DNA of 64,000 nt from Actinomadura latina NBRC 106108 (GTDB lineage: Bacteria; Actinomycetota; Actinomycetes; Streptosporangiales; Streptosporangiaceae): the NCBI RefSeq assembly GCF_001552195.1, contig NZ_BCQS01000019.1:62001-126000 (forward strand), given 5' to 3'. Shown here in pieces: positions 33,793 through 41,533 of the stretch (positions are counted from its first letter, which is position 1; the number at the start of each line of letters is the position of its first letter). The position numbers and the translations under genes were made by a program. The notes under the pieces were generated by a model. The model ran no database searches and was not told where the DNA came from. It saw only the letters and a program-made list of their open reading frames with translations.

Positions 33793-34449
33793 TCAGGGGC
33801 AGGCGGCGGGGACGCGCATGTTCTCTATCTGAGAGAAGGCGATCTTAGTGGGCCGGGACGTACCGGGCCTTTCAACGACGGCCGTCTGGTCGTCGGCGGA
33901 GGTCAGTTCGCCGCAGGCGGTCCTCGTACCGGACGTCCCCGACGGGCGGTAGTCGATGCTGATCAGCGGCTTGGCGGGTGCCGGGGGCGCCCACCACCAG
34001 GTGAGCATCGCGCCGGCCAGCAGGGCCAGGGCCGGGACGAGGAGCCATCGGGCGTGCTTGAGCTGGACGGCCGCGCGCCGGGCTTGCGCCACGCGGAACG
34101 CGGTGACGGTGACGTAGCGGTCGCGGATGTCGGCGGCCCGGACGAGGCCCGGCTCGCCGGCGGCGGCCTGCAGGGCCCGCCACAGCGCGGCGATGGCCAG
34201 CGCAAGGCCGAGGCCGAGCAGGACCGTCAGCGTGAGGCGCCAGCGGAGCGGCAGGTCGGCGGCCTTCTCCGGGCCCTTCAGCAGGAGCGCGGTCGTGACG
34301 AGGGTGACCAGCGCGGCCATGCCGGTGCGCCAGCGTTCGGCGCTCTCCCGGACGCTCCGGACGGACTCGGCGGTCAGCGCGGCGAAGTCGTCGACGTCGC
34401 GCATCGCGGCCGGGTCGGGGCCGCGGGCGGGCTTCGGCGGCGGCGTCAT
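33793..34449 (-). CDS. Three-helix membrane protein of CHAT operon
   Basis: 218 residues. Hydrophobic segments at about 43-57, 72-93 and 135-153. A cytoplasmic-type N-terminus (DDFAALTAESVRSVRESAERWRTG) and an amphipathic linker of about 40 residues surround them. A C-terminal domain of about 65 residues has two Cys (C179, C217). I do not recognise the family. The ATG overlaps the stop of the Cys-rich gene by four bases, and that gene overlaps the CHAT gene the same way, so the three are made together. It could be the membrane effector or anchor of the system. Confidence 0.75.
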   Translation of the reverse strand: MTPPPKPARGPDPAAMRDVDDFAALTAESVRSVRESAERWRTGMAALVTLVTTALLLKGPEKAADLPLRWRLTLTVLLGLGLALAIAALWRALQAAAGEPGLVRAADIRDRYVTVTAFRVAQARRAAVQLKHARWLLVPALALLAGAMLTWWWAPPAPAKPLISIDYRPSGTSGTRTACGELTSADDQTAVVERPGTSRPTKIAFSQIENMRVPAACP

Positions 34450-34796
34450 GGCGTCACGACGGTGGCGGGGACCCGGTAGGCGATGCCGCAGCCCTTGCCG
34501 TTCTCGGGGCGGTCGGGGTGCTCCCGGCCGCAGTCGCACCGCAGATCGATCTCCTTGAACGCGGACTCGACCCGGTCGGCGCCGAGGGTGCCCCGCTCGG
34601 TGACGGCCGTGTGGACCTGATCGTCGGTGAAGTCGTGCTCGCACCGGGGGCAGGGGCCCGTGATGACGCTGACCTCGACGCCGTCGACGACCTTCACCTC
34701 CGCCTTGATGCGGCCTGCGAGGAGCAGGTCGTACGCCTTCTCGGTCCAGGTGTAGTCGAATGCGCCGGTCGTGCTCCAGGGCACGGGTGTGGTCAT
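34446..34796 (-). CDS. Small Cys-rich (zinc-ribbon-like) protein of CHAT operon
   Basis: 116 residues. Candidate metal ligands are C49 and C52 (GPCPRCEHD), C87 and C89 (LRCDCGREH), H93 and C103 (GKGCGIAYR). The N-terminal ~45 residues (TGAFDYTWTEKAYDLLLAGRIKAEV) are unlike any domain I know. It sits between the CHAT protease and the membrane protein with ATGA overlaps at both ends. It may be an adaptor or the protease substrate; that is inference from position only. Confidence 0.72.
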   Translation of the reverse strand: MTTPVPWSTTGAFDYTWTEKAYDLLLAGRIKAEVKVVDGVEVSVITGPCPRCEHDFTDDQVHTAVTERGTLGADRVESAFKEIDLRCDCGREHPDRPENGKGCGIAYRVPATVVTP

Positions 34797-37306
34797 CGGG
34801 CATTCCCCTCGGTGTAGGCGCCCAGGCAGACGAGCGGCGCCCAATGGTAGAGGGCCTGGGCGCGCAGGGCGGGGTGCTTGAACAGGGTTTCGGACGCATC
34901 GCGCACCGCCTCGGGCATGGGCAGGCGGCCCAGGCGGTGCAGGATCCGGTTGACCAGCATGGTCGCCTCGGCGGTGTCTGCCAGCTCGTCCAGGCAGGAC
35001 AGCACCTCGTGGCTGCCGCGCAGCAGCGCCACCAGGCCGAACGAGACGGGATCGGCGGGGATGTCGCCTGGCGGGGCACCGCCCCAGCAGCACACCAGGG
35101 CGAGCCGCCGGGGCGGGCGGGCCGTCAGCATGTCGGCGAGCGGAAGCACCTCACCGGGGGCGAGTTCAAGGTAGACGGCACCGCCGTTGTGGCGGCCGTG
35201 CGCGACGACGGCGAGCAGGTCCGGTCCACCGTTCAACAGGGCCGTCCGGACGTCGGACGGGTTCGATGCCGCCTCCCAGCCCGCAGCGGCCGCGAGTTCG
35301 TGGGCGGACAGGTCCGGGTTCCGCCAGGACATCCGCCCGCCGGTGGTCCCAGCTCCGGCGGCGGCCGTCCGGCGCACGAGGGCCCGGTGCACGGTCAGCG
35401 ACGGGCAGAGTCTGAGCCGGACATGTCCGGCCAAGACGCGCCCGGACGGCAACTGGACGGCGGGCCAGGGCAGCCGCCACATCGCGCCGATCGGCAGGAC
35501 GACGAGCTCGGCGAGTCCGGTGCCGTCGAGCGCCTCGGCCAGGCCGGGCGGGAGGACGTCCGCCCAGGAGGGGGCGCGTACGGACGGGCCGAGGCGTTCC
35601 ACCACGCTCGGGGCGCCGGCGCGGTCGATGAGCCGGCGGAGAGGCCCGGTCGCGGGGGCGCGGCCGCAGGCGGTGGCGCCGGACGGGTCGCGCCACAGCC
35701 AGGCCAGCTCCGGCTCCGGGGTGCCGGTCAGGCCGTACCCGCAGAAGAGGATGTGGCAGCCGGGCGGGACCGCGCCCAGCAGGTCGCTCGCCTCGGCGGG
35801 GTCGGCGGGAAGGTACAGGGCGGCGGCCGCGTCGTCGGCTTCCGCGGCGGCGTGGCCGGTGAGTCCGTCGCGCAGGGCGGTGGCGCCCAGCAGCCGTTTC
35901 ACGCGCTCCTGCCGGGACGTCCCGCCGGGCAGCGGCAGCCTGCCCAGGAGGCGCTGGTCGGCGCGGGCCAGCATGTGCGCGGCGAGCCCGTCGCCCGGGA
36001 CCCGCGCGTCCTCTTCCACCATCCCGGCCAGCCGCCGTCCGGCCAGGCATTCCAGCAGGTAGACGACGGCGTCCAGATGGGCGAGGTCGACGGCGCAGCG
36101 CAGCGCCGCCCCGTACATCCCGGTGAACCGGTTCCGGTACTCCACCTGGACGTCGTGGCGGTCGCTGCCCGCCCGCAACCGCTCCAGCTCCTGGACCGAC
36201 CTGACGCGCTCGGCCACCTCCGCCGCCGGCCCGGCGTTGACGCCGCGGCTCAGCGCCAGGCCGTCGAAGGCCCGGACGGTGCCGACGACGTCCTCCATCT
36301 CCCGGTACCCGCCCAGGACCTCGCGGTAGAGGTCCTCCGCGGCGGGCCAGTCGCCCTCCTCCCTGGCCGTCCGGGCGAGGCCGTCCAGGGCGTTGAGCCG
36401 GCCGCGCCGGTAGCCGTGCCGCGCGGCCTCCCGCTCGGCCCGCCGGTACGCCTCCCGGGCCTCGCCGTACCGCGCGCCGGCCACCGCGACGTCGCCGATC
36501 TGCTCCAGCACGTTGACCCGACCGATGACGGTTCCGGCGGCCTCGAAGTTCACCTCGGCCTCGCGCAGCATGTCGCCCGCGTCCCCCAGGCGGCCCTCGC
36601 TCTTGAACACCGACGCCAGCCGCTCGTGCACGTTGCCGAGGCCGATGGGCGAGCCGAGCCGCGCGAAGGCGCGCCGGGCCGCCCACATGTGGCGCCGCGC
36701 GGCGGGCAGGTCCCGCTGCCGCATCCGCGTCTCGCCGAGGCCGAGCAGCGCGTTGGCCCGGTAGACCCGGTCGTCCAGTTCCGCCGCCAGCCGGGCCGCC
36801 TCCTCGAAATGCGCGCCGGCCTCCACCAGCGCCGCCTTCACCATCAGCGCGTAGCCGCAGGAGACGAGGGCGCGGACGAGGCCGGGACGGTAGCCGTCCG
36901 TGCGGGCGACGTCGATCGCCTCGCCGAAAAGGTCCAGGCACCTGTCGTCGTCCAACTGCCTGGCGGCGTCCCCCAGGCCGAACAGGGCGTGGACGGTGAC
37001 GACCCTCAGACGGACGGAGTGCTCCAGGCCGGCCAGGTCCCGGAACGGCCCGGCGGCCTCGCCCGGAACGCGGCCGAGCGCGACGTCGCCCTCGTGCTCC
37101 AGGCGGATGACCTCCTGCCAGCGCGCCTCGTCGAGGGACTCGCCGAGCGTCGCGGGCAGGACGGCCGCCGCGTCGCGCAGATGCAGGAACCTCGAACGGA
37201 GTTCGACCCGTCCGGGAACCTTGACGCCGTCGAGCGCGCGGAGGGCGTCGGCGCGTTCCGTCGCGCCCGTCCACGCCCGGTAGAGGATCCTCGACACTTC
37301 GTCCAT
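34793..37306 (-). CDS. TPR-CHAT domain protease
   Basis: 837 residues. N-terminal ~120 residues of unknown fold, then tetratricopeptide-like helical repeats to about 420 (ANALLGLGETRMRQRDLPAARRHM and similar). A C-terminal CHAT caspase-like domain (about 480-837) has catalytic His703 in LLAVVAHGRHNGG and Cys740 in LALVCCWGG. CHAT proteins are clan CD proteases related to caspases and separase, and many act in bacterial conflict or cell-death systems. The ATG at 37306 has AGGA seven bases upstream. It leads a coupled operon with the Cys-rich and membrane proteins; a Methyltransf_19 gene lies 64 bases upstream. Confidence 0.88.
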   Translation of the reverse strand: MDEVSRILYRAWTGATERADALRALDGVKVPGRVELRSRFLHLRDAAAVLPATLGESLDEARWQEVIRLEHEGDVALGRVPGEAAGPFRDLAGLEHSVRLRVVTVHALFGLGDAARQLDDDRCLDLFGEAIDVARTDGYRPGLVRALVSCGYALMVKAALVEAGAHFEEAARLAAELDDRVYRANALLGLGETRMRQRDLPAARRHMWAARRAFARLGSPIGLGNVHERLASVFKSEGRLGDAGDMLREAEVNFEAAGTVIGRVNVLEQIGDVAVAGARYGEAREAYRRAEREAARHGYRRGRLNALDGLARTAREEGDWPAAEDLYREVLGGYREMEDVVGTVRAFDGLALSRGVNAGPAAEVAERVRSVQELERLRAGSDRHDVQVEYRNRFTGMYGAALRCAVDLAHLDAVVYLLECLAGRRLAGMVEEDARVPGDGLAAHMLARADQRLLGRLPLPGGTSRQERVKRLLGATALRDGLTGHAAAEADDAAAALYLPADPAEASDLLGAVPPGCHILFCGYGLTGTPEPELAWLWRDPSGATACGRAPATGPLRRLIDRAGAPSVVERLGPSVRAPSWADVLPPGLAEALDGTGLAELVVLPIGAMWRLPWPAVQLPSGRVLAGHVRLRLCPSLTVHRALVRRTAAAGAGTTGGRMSWRNPDLSAHELAAAAGWEAASNPSDVRTALLNGGPDLLAVVAHGRHNGGAVYLELAPGEVLPLADMLTARPPRRLALVCCWGGAPPGDIPADPVSFGLVALLRGSHEVLSCLDELADTAEATMLVNRILHRLGRLPMPEAVRDASETLFKHPALRAQALYHWAPLVCLGAYTEGNAR

Positions 37307-37370
37307 GCGCACATCCTGTCCGCTGCGCACCGGCGGTACGGGGCGAAAGCGGCAGGTGAGCCGGACCTGG

Positions 37371-38213
37371 TCAGGCGGGTTTGACGGCTACGCCGCCGAA
37401 GGCGCCGGCCTGGGCCTGGGTCAGGGCGGCGTCGTGGGGGTTGCCGTCCGGGCGCCAGTCGGTGACCGGGACGACGCCCGGATCGACGAGGTCCCAGCCG
37501 GTGAAGAACCCGGTGATGCGGTCGCGGGTGCGCGGCGTCAGGTTGACCCCGGCGGCCCGGTAGGTGCGGACCACGGCCGCGGCCTCCTCCGGGTCCGGCG
37601 CCAGATCGGTGGTGGAGTGCGAGAAGATCATCACGCTGCCCGGCGGCATGGCGGCCTTGTAGCGCTCCAGGACGCCGCCCGGGTCGTCCTCGTCGGGGAC
37701 GAAGTGGAGCAGCGCGACGGTGATCAGGGCCACCGGCCGGGTGAAGTCGATCAGCTCGTGCGTTTCCGGGGCGCCGAGGATCTTCTCGTGGTCGCGGTAG
37801 TCGGCGTCCAGGTAGGCGGTACGGCCCTCGGGCGTGCCGGCCAGCAGGGCGCGGGCGTGCGTCAGGACGATCGGGTCGTTGTCGACGTAGACGACGCGGG
37901 AGTCGGACGCGACGGACTGGGCGACCTCGTGGGTGTTGTCGGCCGCCGGGATGCCGGTGCCGATGTCGAGGTACTGGCGGATGCCCATCGAGGCCGCCAG
38001 CCGGACGGCGCGGCCGAGGAAGCGGCGGTTGGCGCGGGCGCCGGTGGCCACGTCGGGGAAGATCTGCAGGACCTGGTCGGCGGCCTCGCGGTCGGCGGAG
38101 AAGTTGTCCTTGCCGCCGAGGTAGTAGTCGTACATGCGGGCCGAGTGCGGGACGTCGGTCCGCAGGTCGAGGGACGGTGCGTGGTCGCCCGGCCATGGAT
38201 CGTCTTGCGCCAC
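37371..38213 (-). CDS. SAM-dependent methyltransferase, Methyltransf_19 (DUF574)
   Basis: 280 residues. Family hallmarks: PHSARMYDYYLGGKDNFSADREAAD at the N-terminus, the SAM motif QYLDIGTGIPAADNTHEVAQ, VVYVDNDPIVLTHARALL, and FFTGWDLVDPGVVPVTDWRP near the end. This family is greatly expanded in actinomycetes and its substrates are unknown. It is transcribed towards the CHAT gene with a 64-base gap and no terminator seen, so it may be in the same unit, though DUF574 genes are also common as singletons. Confidence 0.92.
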   Translation of the reverse strand: MAQDDPWPGDHAPSLDLRTDVPHSARMYDYYLGGKDNFSADREAADQVLQIFPDVATGARANRRFLGRAVRLAASMGIRQYLDIGTGIPAADNTHEVAQSVASDSRVVYVDNDPIVLTHARALLAGTPEGRTAYLDADYRDHEKILGAPETHELIDFTRPVALITVALLHFVPDEDDPGGVLERYKAAMPPGSVMIFSHSTTDLAPDPEEAAAVVRTYRAAGVNLTPRTRDRITGFFTGWDLVDPGVVPVTDWRPDGNPHDAALTQAQAGAFGGVAVKPA

Positions 38214-38478
38214 CAGAACCCCGCCCTATTTACATATCCGGAGATAACCGATCTTCCCGGACATGCTATCCCGGCCCGCTCCGTCCCGCCCTGCACATCG
38301 GAGAACCCGCCAGTTAGCCCATGCGGGAGGGCCGGTCAAGGGCGGTTCGGAAAAATCTTGGTAGAGGACGTTAGGGGCACGGCAGGGCGGTTAGAAGTAT
38401 CGCGAGGCGATACAACGGCCCGCACCAAGGGCCGGATCGCCGAGCCGTGGGGACGACGAGAGGAAGGGGAGAGAACCC

Positions 38479-38910
38479 ATGACCACTCATCCTGCGGGAA
38501 GCATCGAGCAGCACCCCGACATCGTCGAGATGCGCGCCCGGTACGAGGCCGCGGCGGAGACCCCCGTCGCGCAGGGCGTGAACGGTGTGATCGCCCTCAC
38601 GGGCCTGTACCTGGCGGCGTCCCCGTGGATCGTCGGGTTCAGCGGGCTGACCAACCTCACGGTCAACAACCTGATCGTGGGGGTGGCGCTGGCCCTGCTC
38701 GCCGCCGGCTTCGCGTCCGCCTACGGCCGCACCCACACCATGACGTGGGTGGCCCCGGTCATCGGGATCTGGACGATCATCGCACCCTGGGTGGTGGCCG
38801 GTGACATGTCCACGACCTCGACCATCTGGAGCAACGTCGTGACGGGGGCGATCGCCGTCGTCTTCGGGGCGGCCGCGATGGGCGTGGCGACCATGCGCAA
38901 GCACGTCTAG
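38479..38910 (+). CDS. SPW-repeat membrane protein
   Basis: 143 residues with four hydrophobic segments and two SPW motifs: LAASPWIVGFSG and TIIAPWVVAGDM, the second with A for S. The pattern matches the SPW repeat family of small integral membrane proteins, function unknown. GAGAGAA lies just upstream of the ATG. It is followed by a terminator shared with the convergent secreted-protein gene. Confidence 0.9.
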   Translation: MTTHPAGSIEQHPDIVEMRARYEAAAETPVAQGVNGVIALTGLYLAASPWIVGFSGLTNLTVNNLIVGVALALLAAGFASAYGRTHTMTWVAPVIGIWTIIAPWVVAGDMSTTSTIWSNVVTGAIAVVFGAAAMGVATMRKHV

Positions 38911-38926
38911 ACCGCGCATCCGACAG

Positions 38927-38959
38927 GGTCAGGGCCGGCGCCCAGCGCCGGCCCTGACC
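38927..38959. terminator. Bidirectional terminator
   Basis: Perfect 14-base stem (GGTCAGGGCCGGCG arms) with a five-base CCCAG loop, between the convergent SPW and secreted-protein genes, 16 bases and 2 bases from their stops. Confidence 0.85.
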
Positions 38960-38961
38960 GC

Positions 38962-39468
38962 TCAGATCTTTCCGGTGCCCTGCAGGTCCCAGGTGTGGTT
39001 GCCCTCGCCGTCGTCGTTGACGTTGGCGACGACATGCCCGTCGGCGGTATTGCCGCTGATGTTCACGTACGAACCGGAACTGGGCAGCCGGCAGGTCTGG
39101 GAACCGGAACTGCTGCCGTTCACCGCCGAGGTGAAATCGCACGTCCTGGTCTTGATGTCGGCGTCGTTCTGCTCGATCCGGACCTGGACGTCGAAGTTCT
39201 CGAACTTGCCCGCGCCCGAGTCGCCCCAGGTCACCTTGGCCCAGGCCCAGGTGTAGCTGTTGCTGCCGCCGGACCCGCCCCAGTTGCGGCTGATGCAGAG
39301 CTCGACCTTGATGTCCGCGTTGTAGCCGTTGGTCGGATACTCCTTCGTGCTGGTCGCGCACTTGGAGTCGGTGGCGTTGGCGGAGCCCGCCGCCACCAGC
39401 GTGCCGAGCCCGGCCAGCGATGTCGCGGCCATGCCCGCCACCACGATTCGGCCCATCCGCTGCTTCAC
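38962..39468 (-). CDS. Secreted beta-rich protein of unknown function
   Basis: 168 residues. Signal peptide RMGRIVVAGMAATSLAGLGTL ending near ASANA, then a mature domain rich in Trp, Ser, Thr and Asn (WGGSGGSNSYTWAWAKVTWGDSG, NHTWDLQGTG). Four Cys could form two disulfides. I chose the GTG at 39468 because GGAG lies five bases upstream; a further start at 39504 would lengthen the signal peptide unnaturally. No family recognised. Confidence 0.8.
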   Translation of the reverse strand: MKQRMGRIVVAGMAATSLAGLGTLVAAGSANATDSKCATSTKEYPTNGYNADIKVELCISRNWGGSGGSNSYTWAWAKVTWGDSGAGKFENFDVQVRIEQNDADIKTRTCDFTSAVNGSSSGSQTCRLPSSGSYVNISGNTADGHVVANVNDDGEGNHTWDLQGTGKI

Positions 39469-39614
39469 GTGATCTCCCGTTCCCCCCGCGGGGCTGGACT
39501 TCATCGATCACGCACGACCCTAGGGAGGCTCGCCCGTCAAGATCAACTTAAATGTGCTTAACAGTTCATCCTTCAATCACGTGCCGGGCGGGCGGCGGAG
39601 CGGCCCGGAGGCGG

Positions 39615-39646
39615 CGGTCATTCGGGACGGCGGTCATTCGGGACGG
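39615..39646. repeat. Perfect 16-bp tandem duplication at fdxA stop
   Basis: CGGTCATTCGGGACGG occurs twice in a row. On the minus strand each copy carries a TGA. The first copy read supplies the stop of fdxA, so the duplication does not change the protein. Confidence 0.9.
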
Positions 39647-39975
39647 GGATGGGACGCCACGAGCGGGGTGTCCACGCCGAGGGCGCCGAGCTTGGTCGCG
39701 CCGCCGGGGGTGTCGAGCGGCTCGTCCCGGCCCGGCAGGGTCTCGGTGAAGAACCGGGCGTTGTCCTCGCGGTAGGGCTCCAGCGACGCCGGCAGGTCGT
39801 CCTCGTAGTAGATCGCCTCGACCGGGCAGACCGGCTCGCAGGCACCGCAGTCGACGCACTCGTCCGGATGGATGTAGAGCGAGCGTTCGCCCTCGTAGAT
39901 GCAGTCGACCGGGCACTCGTCGACGCAGGCGCGGTCCATCACATCGATGCACGGCTCACCGATCACGTAGGTCAC
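39634..39975 (-). CDS. fdxA: 7Fe ferredoxin
   Basis: 113 residues, typical for actinobacterial FdxA. Cluster ligands: CIDVMDRACVDECPVDC (3Fe-4S type arrangement) and CVDCGACEPVCPVEAI (4Fe-4S). It transfers electrons to cytochromes P450 and other redox enzymes; FdxA is induced by hypoxia and nitric oxide in mycobacteria. GTG start at 39975 with GAGGAG eight bases upstream. It is divergent from the DUF2249 gene and shares its promoter region. Confidence 0.94.
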   Translation of the reverse strand: MTYVIGEPCIDVMDRACVDECPVDCIYEGERSLYIHPDECVDCGACEPVCPVEAIYYEDDLPASLEPYREDNARFFTETLPGRDEPLDTPGGATKLGALGVDTPLVASHPRPE

Positions 39976-40020
39976 GACGGGTCTCCTCAGCCACGTTGAT
40001 AGCGCACTCCATTTTGCACT

Positions 40021-40045
40021 ATTGTTCCTGTATAAACAATCCAGG
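40021..40045. promoter_or_regulatory. Operator-like motif in fdxA / DUF2249 gap
   Basis: ATTGTT-N8-AACAAT dyad (40021-40040) overlapping CTGTATAAACAATCCAGG (40028-40045). The second string recurs, in both orientations, in the hemerythrin/SufT divergent promoter at 41091-41129. It is AT-rich against a GC-rich background, so it may also include the promoter -10 region. Confidence 0.55.
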
Positions 40046-40064
40046 GCTGGATGAACCCAGGGAG

Positions 40065-40559
40065 GTGGGTCCGACGACCACGGTAGATCCGCCCGCCGCG
40101 GCCGCTGAGCCGGTGGCGGCACTGACCCGGCTGCTCTCCCGCGCGGTCCGCGCGCTGGGCCAGGCGGGCCACCCCGACCAGGCGAGCCGGCTCGCCGCCG
40201 ACGGCTGGTCGGTGCTGCGCCACGAGCATCCCGCCGAGGCCGAACGGCTCAACGGCGTCATGCACTACCTGGCCCGCCTGCCCGAGGGCGAACAGAACGA
40301 CACTGCGAAGGAGACCGCCTTGACCGCTGAGGACCGTCCGCTCGACGTCCGCTCCGAGGCCCCCGCGCGCCGCCACAGTCTGATCTTCGAGACGTGGACC
40401 TCGCTCGGCGCCGGGGAGGGCTTCGTGCTCATCAACGACCACGACCCGAAGCCGCTGTACTACCAGTTCGCCGCCGAGCACGACGGGGAGTTCACCTGGG
40501 ACTACCAGGAGGAGGGGCCGGAGACCTGGCGGGTCCGCATCGGGCGCACCGCCGCCTGA
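40065..40559 (+). CDS. DUF2249 domain protein
   Basis: About 164 residues from the GTG at 40065. The N-terminal half is a helical domain (AALTRLLSRAVRALGQAGHPDQASRLAADGW). The C-terminal ~75 residues are DUF2249 (PLDVRSEAPARRHSLIFETW, VLINDHDPKPLYYQF, ETWRVRIGR). The start is uncertain; a well-spaced GAAGGAG before TTG 40320 could also make the DUF2249 part alone. DUF2249 proteins occur with hemerythrins and Fe-S/NO stress genes. The next gene is a hemerythrin, convergent with it. Confidence 0.75.
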   Translation: MGPTTTVDPPAAAAEPVAALTRLLSRAVRALGQAGHPDQASRLAADGWSVLRHEHPAEAERLNGVMHYLARLPEGEQNDTAKETALTAEDRPLDVRSEAPARRHSLIFETWTSLGAGEGFVLINDHDPKPLYYQFAAEHDGEFTWDYQEEGPETWRVRIGRTAA

Positions 40560-40610
40560 GCACGCAGGACGGGCGGCCCGGTCATCGCGACCGGGCCGCT
40601 CTGCCGTGTC

Positions 40611-41063
40611 TCACGCCTTGGCGCCCTGGCAGACCCAGCCCTCCGGCGTCCGGCCGGACGCGATGAAGCGGTGCAGGTGATCGGCCGCCTCGGGGGGCAG
40701 CACCGCGTCGGCCTGCGGGTAGATGATCGGCTCCTCCTTGGAGTTGTGCCGCTCCAGGACGGCGAGCAGCTCCCGGGCGGTGGCGGGCCCGGCGTCCCCG
40801 CCGGCCTCGTCCTCCAGCCGGTCCATCGTGCGCCAGATCTCGCCGTGCTCGCGCAGCATGACGAAGATCGGCGCCATCAGGCCCGCGTCCCGCAGCGGCG
40901 GGAACAGGAACTCCTCTTCGAGGTAGATGTGGCGGCGCAGCGCGTCCAGCGCGCGCTTGAGCGGCGCGGCGTCCTGCCCGCCGCTCGCCGTGAACGCCTC
41001 GATCCCCTCGTCGATCTCGTGGTGCTCGCGCTCCAGCGCCGCCGCCAGCATCTCGGTTCCCAT
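40611..41063 (-). CDS. Hemerythrin-like di-iron protein
   Basis: 150 residues, four-helix bundle. Metal ligands appear in EREHHEIDEGIEAF, RRHIYLEEEFLFPPL, REHGEIWRTMD and RHNSKEEPIIYP, the HxxxE/H pattern of hemerythrin HHE domains. Family members sense or store O2 and NO, or repair Fe-S clusters (YtfE/ScdA). Linkage to DUF2249, FdxA and a SufT-like protein points to the repair or NO role. It is divergent from the SufT-like gene across a strong dyad. Confidence 0.9.
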   Translation of the reverse strand: MGTEMLAAALEREHHEIDEGIEAFTASGGQDAAPLKRALDALRRHIYLEEEFLFPPLRDAGLMAPIFVMLREHGEIWRTMDRLEDEAGGDAGPATARELLAVLERHNSKEEPIIYPQADAVLPPEAADHLHRFIASGRTPEGWVCQGAKA

Positions 41064-41090
41064 GTGGCCTCTCCCTCACTCCTCAGCTGT

Positions 41091-41129
41091 CCCTTGTTTT
41101 TATACAGCAGTCTCTGTAAAAACTAGGGG
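41091..41129. promoter_or_regulatory. Large dyad between hemerythrin and SufT-like genes
   Basis: CCCTTGTTTTTATACAG (41091-41107) and CTGTAAAAACTAGGGG (41114-41129) are near-complementary arms around a six-base centre. Each arm matches the motif at 40028-40045 in the fdxA/DUF2249 gap. The arrangement suits a dimeric repressor acting on both divergent genes. Confidence 0.65.
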
Positions 41130-41148
41130 ATGGAGAGGACACGATGAG

Positions 41149-41502
41149 ATGAGCGAGCCCACAACCGCGGGCCGGCCGATGACGGCATGGCTCGACGACA
41201 CGCCCGACACGCAGTTGCTCCGCGAGATGCTGCGGGAGGTCCTGGACCCGGAACTCGGCGTCAACATCATCGATCTCGGCCTCGTCTACGGCGTCGGCGT
41301 GACCGACGGGGTGGCACAGGTGCGGATGACGATGACCACGCCCGCCTGCCCGCTCAGCGGCTACTTCGAGGACACCATCCGCGCCGCGCTGTGGGGCGCG
41401 CCCGGCGTCCGCGAGGTCGAGACGGAGATCGTGTGGGAGCCGGTCTGGGAACCGGAGATGATGACCGACGCCGCGAAGGACATGCTCGGCTGGCGCAGGT
41501 GA
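41149..41502 (+). CDS. Metal-sulfur cluster assembly factor (SufT/MIP18, DUF59)
   Basis: 117 residues. The DUF59 core is REMLREVLDPELGVNIIDLGLVYGV, then VRMTMTTPACPLSGYFEDTIRAAL, with the conserved DPE and the Cys in TTPACPL. C-terminal VWEPVWEPEMMTDAAKDMLGW is typical of the family. Relatives help load Fe-S clusters. The ATG at 41149 was chosen by frame, with GGAGAGG upstream. It is divergent from the hemerythrin gene and followed after 31 bases by an FAD oxidoreductase. Confidence 0.92.
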   Translation: MSEPTTAGRPMTAWLDDTPDTQLLREMLREVLDPELGVNIIDLGLVYGVGVTDGVAQVRMTMTTPACPLSGYFEDTIRAALWGAPGVREVETEIVWEPVWEPEMMTDAAKDMLGWRR

Positions 41503-41533
41503 CCGACCGGCCGGAACATGCGACTCTGGACGG

